Source: Candidatus Apopatocola equi
Lineage (GTDB): Bacteria; Bacillota; Clostridia; Oscillospirales; Oscillospiraceae
Assembly: GCA_018065965.1 (NCBI GenBank)
Contig: JAGHSH010000274.1
Coordinates: forward strand, 1-7,471
DNA: 7,471 bases
Direction: 5' to 3'
The position numbers and the translations under genes are program-made. Shown here piece after piece: positions 4,001-7,471 of this stretch. Each line of letters begins with the position of its first letter. The stretch's first letter is position 1. The notes beneath the pieces are model-generated. The model was not told where the DNA came from. It worked only from the letters and a program-made list of their open reading frames with translations, and ran no database searches.

Positions 4001-6541
4001 TTACTTGCCGGGCTTGATAATGATGTTGATGAGCTTGTCCTTCACAAAGATGATCTTCACGATCTCCGCGCCGTTGAGGTAGCCGGCGACCTTCTTGTCC
4101 AGCTTCGCAGCCTCCAGCGCCGTCTCCTGGGTGCAGCCGGCGGCCACGGTAACGGTGCCGCGGAGCTTGCCGTTGACCTGCACGGCCAGCGTCTTTTCCG
4201 CGTCCACGGTCTTGCTCTCGTCATGCTCAGGCCACTGAGAGGTGCAGCAGAGACCCTCGAAGCCCTGCTGCTCCCAAAGCTCATCGCAGAGGTGAGGGGC
4301 GAAGGGGCTCAGCAGAGCCAGCAGCACCTTCACATCGCCGCGGCTGGGCTCGTTCTGGTAGAACTTGTTCACCAGTCCCATCAGAGCAGCAATGGCGGTG
4401 TTGAACTTCATCTCCTCAATGTCGGAGCTGACCTTGCTGATGGTCTTATGGATCTCCTTCTCGTTGGCGGCAGAGAGCGCATCGCCCTCGCGCTTCACCT
4501 CGCAGAGATTCCAGACACGATCCAGGAAGCGCTTGCAGCCCTTGACCGCATCGTCCTGCCAGGGAGCGGCCTTTTCAAAGTCGCCCAGGAACATGATGTA
4601 GGTACGCAGGGTGTCCGCGCCGAAGGCCTTGACCACGTCATCGGGATTGACCACGTTGCCCAGCGACTTGCTCATCTTCACGATCTGCTGGTCGGCCATC
4701 TCGCCGTAGCGCTCCCGGAGATGCTTCCGGGCGCCCTTTTCATCGCCGTACTCGGCCACAAGAGCCGCCTGCTCCTCCGCAGGAAGATTGGCAAAGTTAT
4801 GGGGATTCTGACCCAGGATCATGCCGTGGCTGGTGCGCTTGGCATAAGGCTCCTTGGTGGGCACCACGCCGATATCATACAGGAACTTGTGCCAGAAGCG
4901 GGAATAAAGCAGGTGCAGCGTGGTGTGCTCCATGCCGCCGTTGTACCAGTCCACCTGATTCCAGTACTTCACCGCGTCCTCGCCCACAAGGGCCTTGTCG
5001 TTGAGGGGATCCATGTAGCGCAGGAAATACCAGCTGGAGCCGGCCCAGTTGGGCATGGTATCCGTCTCGTGCTCGGCAGGGCCGCCGCACCGGGGGCAGG
5101 TGCATTCCACCCAGTCGCGGATGGCAGCCAGCGGGCTCTCACCGTTGTCGGTGGGCTCATAGCTCTCCACATCGGGGAGCATCAGAGGCAGATCCTTCTC
5201 GTCCATGGGCACCCAGCCGCACTTGTCGCAGTGGATGATGGGGATGGGCTCGCCCCAGTAACGCTGACGGGAGAATACCCAGTCGCGGAGCTTGAAGTTG
5301 ACCTTCTCGCTGCCGATGCCCTTTTCCTCCAGCCAGCGGATCATGGTGGCTTTGGCCTCCTCCACCTGCAGACCGTTGAGGAAACCGGAGTTCACCAGCA
5401 CGCCGGTGGCGCAGTCGGTGAAGGCGCACTCCTCCACATTGCCGCCCTGCACCACCTCGATGATGGGCAGATCAAAGGCCTTGGCAAAGTCCCAGTCGCG
5501 CTGATCGTGACCGGGCACGGCCATGATGGCGCCGGTGCCGTAGGTGGCCAGAACGTAATCGGAGAGGAAGATGGGGATCTCGTCGCCGGTGACGGGGTTC
5601 ACCGCCCGGACGCCCTCCAGCTTTACGCCGGTCTTTTCCTTGCTCTCCAGCTCGGTGCGCTCGAAATCACTCTTCCGGGCGGCGGCGGCCTGATATTCCT
5701 TCACGGCCTCCATGTTCTGAATGAGTCCCCGCTTCATCCAATCGGCAAGCAGGGCGTGCTCGGGGGACATGACCATATAGGTCACGCCGAAGAGGGTATC
5801 GCAGCGGGTGGTGAAAACCTTGAGCTTATCGCCGGCGCTGGTGACGAAGTCCACCTCCGCGCCGGTGGAACGGCCGATCCAGTTGCGCTGCTGGGTCTTG
5901 ACACGCTCGATGTAATCCAGATCGTCCAGATCGTCCAGCAGACGCTGGGCGTACTTGGTGATGCCCAGCATCCACTGGGACTTTTCCTTCTTGATGACGG
6001 GGCCGCCGCAGCGCTCGCACACGCCGTTGACGACCTCTTCGTTGGCCAGAACGATCTTGCAGTCGGTGCACCAGTTCACGGGAATGCTGGTCTTGTAGGC
6101 CAGACCCTTCTTGAACATCTGCAGGAAGATCCACTGGGTCCACTTGTAGTAATCGGGGTCAGTGGTAACGATGCAGCGATCCCAGTCAAAGCTGTAGCCC
6201 AGCATCTTCAGCTGTTCGGTGAAGCGGGCCACGTTCCGCTTGGTGACCAGCTCGGGGCGCATATGGTGCTGAATGGCATAACGCTCGGTGGGCAGGCCGA
6301 AGGCATCGTAGCCGATGGGATAGAGCACGTTATAGCCCTGCATACGGCGCTTGCGTGCCACGATATCAATGGCGGTGTAGGGACGGGGATGACCCACGTG
6401 GAGGCCGTCGCCGGAGGGATAGGGGAACTCGATGAGACCGAAAAACTTGGGCTTGTCACCGCCGTTCGTGGCGGCATAGGTCTTGTGCTCGTCCCAGTAG
6501 GTCTGCCATTTCTTCTCAATGGCTGCAAAATCGTACTTCAT
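4001..6541 (-). CDS. leuS: Leucyl-tRNA synthetase
   Basis: A full-length 846-residue class I aminoacyl-tRNA synthetase that charges tRNA-Leu with leucine in the cytosol. The HIGH motif appears as HVGH (48-51) in YPSGDGLHVGHPRPY, and KMSKS is at 622-626 (VKMSKSLGN). A zinc-binding insert carries C158/C161 and C175/C178. The CP1 editing domain spans about 225-415 with the threonine-rich loop TTRCDT (244-249) and AVPGHDQRD (341-349). The loop is usually TTRPDT; the key last Thr is kept. A second Cys cluster (C438, C441, C480, C482, C485) lies before the DTMPNWAGSSWYFLRYMDP segment. The C-terminal part contains the anticodon-binding helices and a terminal domain ending near VNGKLRG. The ATG is 3 bases after the rsfS stop, and its Shine-Dalgarno site GGGAG lies within the last codons of rsfS, so expression is coupled. 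No T-box leader is present at this gene. Confidence 0.98.
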   Translation of the reverse strand: MKYDFAAIEKKWQTYWDEHKTYAATNGGDKPKFFGLIEFPYPSGDGLHVGHPRPYTAIDIVARKRRMQGYNVLYPIGYDAFGLPTERYAIQHHMRPELVTKRNVARFTEQLKMLGYSFDWDRCIVTTDPDYYKWTQWIFLQMFKKGLAYKTSIPVNWCTDCKIVLANEEVVNGVCERCGGPVIKKEKSQWMLGITKYAQRLLDDLDDLDYIERVKTQQRNWIGRSTGAEVDFVTSAGDKLKVFTTRCDTLFGVTYMVMSPEHALLADWMKRGLIQNMEAVKEYQAAAARKSDFERTELESKEKTGVKLEGVRAVNPVTGDEIPIFLSDYVLATYGTGAIMAVPGHDQRDWDFAKAFDLPIIEVVQGGNVEECAFTDCATGVLVNSGFLNGLQVEEAKATMIRWLEEKGIGSEKVNFKLRDWVFSRQRYWGEPIPIIHCDKCGWVPMDEKDLPLMLPDVESYEPTDNGESPLAAIRDWVECTCPRCGGPAEHETDTMPNWAGSSWYFLRYMDPLNDKALVGEDAVKYWNQVDWYNGGMEHTTLHLLYSRFWHKFLYDIGVVPTKEPYAKRTSHGMILGQNPHNFANLPAEEQAALVAEYGDEKGARKHLRERYGEMADQQIVKMSKSLGNVVNPDDVVKAFGADTLRTYIMFLGDFEKAAPWQDDAVKGCKRFLDRVWNLCEVKREGDALSAANEKEIHKTISKVSSDIEEMKFNTAIAALMGLVNKFYQNEPSRGDVKVLLALLSPFAPHLCDELWEQQGFEGLCCTSQWPEHDESKTVDAEKTLAVQVNGKLRGTVTVAAGCTQETALEAAKLDKKVAGYLNGAEIVKIIFVKDKLINIIIKPGK

Positions 6542-6544
6542 TTT

Positions 6545-6910
6545 TTACTCTTCTCCCTCGATCATCGTAAAAATATCCACGGCCACGGCGTCGCTCCACA
6601 GCCGTTCAAGATTATAGAACTCGCGGGTTTCCTGCATGAACACATGGACGACCACGCAGCCAAAGTCCAGCAGCACCCAGCTGCCGCTGCGGTAGCCCTC
6701 CCGGCGCAGGGGAGGCTCTCCGGCCTCGGAGAGCTGCTTTTCGGTTTCCTCCACAAGGCTCTTGCCGTGGGTGGAGGAGGTCGCGGTGGCGATGATAAAG
6801 TAATCCGCCAGAGAGGACACCTTCTCCGTTTTCAGAACGGTGATGTCCCGCGCCTTTTTGCTGTCCAGCGCCTGAACAGCCTTGCGTGCGATTTCATAGG
6901 GTGTAAGCAT
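6545..6910 (-). CDS. rsfS: Ribosomal silencing factor RsfS
   Basis: 121 residues, the normal length for RsfS (formerly YbeB/Iojap-like). It binds ribosomal protein uL14 on the 50S subunit and blocks joining with 30S, which lowers translation in poor nutrient conditions. The family signature is seen in DITVLKTEKVSSLADYFIIA (about residues 22-41), then EGYRSGSWVLLDFGCVVVHV (about 72-91), and the FYNLERLWSDA ending. The ATG at 6908-6910 follows GAAAGGAAG by about 6 bases. The frame continues open upstream for 61 more codons, but those overlap the LCP gene in another frame and carry no family signal, so I reject the longer start. It sits between an LCP gene and leuS, an order common in Firmicutes, and probably shares their transcript. 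Confidence 0.96.
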   Translation of the reverse strand: MLTPYEIARKAVQALDSKKARDITVLKTEKVSSLADYFIIATATSSTHGKSLVEETEKQLSEAGEPPLRREGYRSGSWVLLDFGCVVVHVFMQETREFYNLERLWSDAVAVDIFTMIEGEE

Positions 6911-6930
6911 ATCTATCTTCCTTTCGGCCG

Positions 6931-7471
6931 TCAGCCTGTTAATGCGGTGTAATCGTAGAAGGAATCGTAGCCGCCTGCCAGCACGCCGGAGGTGGCGTAG
7001 AAGTTCCCGTTCACATAGGTGAGGATGTCCAGATTTTCCTCGGTGATGTCCTGATAGTAGGGGTTGAGCTTCTCGTTGAGCATCTGGATCCACGGCCCCA
7101 GCTGGCAGCTCACATAGCTGCCGCCTCTGATATACACAGGCTCATAGGGCATGGTGGAGAAGGTGATGTCCTCGCTGCTGAGCTTCATAAATTCCTGGGC
7201 ATAATAGGCCATGTTGCCGGAGCTCAGATTGGTTTTCAGATTTGAGGTCATAATGTCGATGATCTTGCCGAGATTGGGGATATTGCCCAGAGAAAGCATC
7301 TGCTTGGCAAGGGCGATGGCAAAGGCCTGCTGGGTCTGTACACGGCCCAGATCGCCGTTGGGATAGCCGCTGCCATCCGTATTGTGGCGGAAGCGGACAA
7401 CGCCCAGAGCGTTATAGCCGTTGAGATGCTGATGGCCCGCGGGGATACTGTAGCTGCGGCCGATGGTGGGA
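6931..7471 (-). CDS. LytR-CpsA-Psr family cell-wall ligase, C-terminal part (5' end outside window)
   Basis: 179 residues plus a stop are visible; the gene enters from the right edge. LCP enzymes sit in the membrane and transfer teichoic acids or capsular glycopolymers from a lipid carrier to peptidoglycan outside the cell. The visible portion has the LCP core: GHQHLNGYNALGVVRFRH followed by NGDLGRVQTQQAFAIALA, containing the conserved Arg and Asp/Arg positions that contact the polyprenyl pyrophosphate. It then has the ML.LGNIPNLGKIIDIM helices and the closing strands. The N-terminal membrane anchor and first catalytic Asp/Arg region lie outside. The TGA stop is 20 bases before the rsfS start. 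The C-terminus ends soon after the core, with no added domain. Which polymer it handles cannot be told. Confidence 0.9.
   Translation of the reverse strand, partial: PTIGRSYSIPAGHQHLNGYNALGVVRFRHNTDGSGYPNGDLGRVQTQQAFAIALAKQMLSLGNIPNLGKIIDIMTSNLKTNLSSGNMAYYAQEFMKLSSEDITFSTMPYEPVYIRGGSYVSCQLGPWIQMLNEKLNPYYQDITEENLDILTYVNGNFYATSGVLAGGYDSFYDYTALTG

Noticed and set aside
4223..6952. Long + strand open frame of 909 codons opposite leuS and rsfS
   Set aside because: It lies exactly in codon register with the genes on the other strand and exists because they avoid TTA, CTA and TCA. Its product is a Gly/Ala/His/Leu/Val-rich sequence with no family signature.
6911..7093. Upstream extension of rsfS by 61 codons
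   Set aside because: The extension overlaps the LCP gene out of frame and has an Arg/His/Leu-rich shadow composition; the internal ATG at 6908-6910 has a good ribosome site and gives the normal RsfS length.

Overview
The window looks like a chromosomal segment of a spore-forming, fairly GC-rich member of the Clostridia, most likely in or near the Oscillospiraceae/Ruminococcaceae. The evidence is the yabP-yabQ-divIC-yabR sporulation and division cluster, a ClpC-type unfoldase, purine-rich Shine-Dalgarno sites before nearly every gene, and the LCP-rsfS-leuS gene order familiar from Firmicutes. The genus cannot be fixed from the sequence alone.

Region 1 (1-690): the 3' end of a ClpC-like AAA+ unfoldase on the + strand. 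It closes on a perfect 14-bp hairpin that can terminate transcription from both sides. Region 2 (692-2143, - strand): a compact cluster yabP > yabQ > divIC > yabR. It combines two mother-cell sporulation proteins, a division-septum protein and an S1-domain RNA-binding protein. The yabQ frame has no stop where one would be expected and runs 158 bases into divIC. Region 3 (2144-2357): a short divergent control region and a complete tRNA-Leu(UAA) gene on the + strand, with its own promoter and terminator.

Region 4 (2358-2995): a visibly AT-richer stretch with no established gene. On the - strand it holds a 54-codon open frame with a plausible Shine-Dalgarno site. Directly upstream lies a second small frame that would be a complete 42-codon gene if one A were restored in an A-run; the two would be joined by a TAATG stop/start overlap. 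Further along is a third, apparently broken frame. These look like remnants of a small-gene module beside a tRNA.

Region 5 (2996-7471, - strand): an apparent five-gene transcription unit that enters from beyond the right edge. It contains a partial LytR-CpsA-Psr cell-wall glycopolymer ligase, rsfS (ribosomal silencing factor), leuS (leucyl-tRNA synthetase), an RluA-family pseudouridine synthase and a small membrane protein with a zinc ribbon, and ends at a strong hairpin at 2996-3032. Three of the five genes serve the ribosome or translation.

Most of the window is ordinary core genome. I see no defence system, CRISPR array, insertion sequence or clear new multi-gene system. The points most worth checking are the small-gene module in region 4 and the yabQ/divIC overlap.
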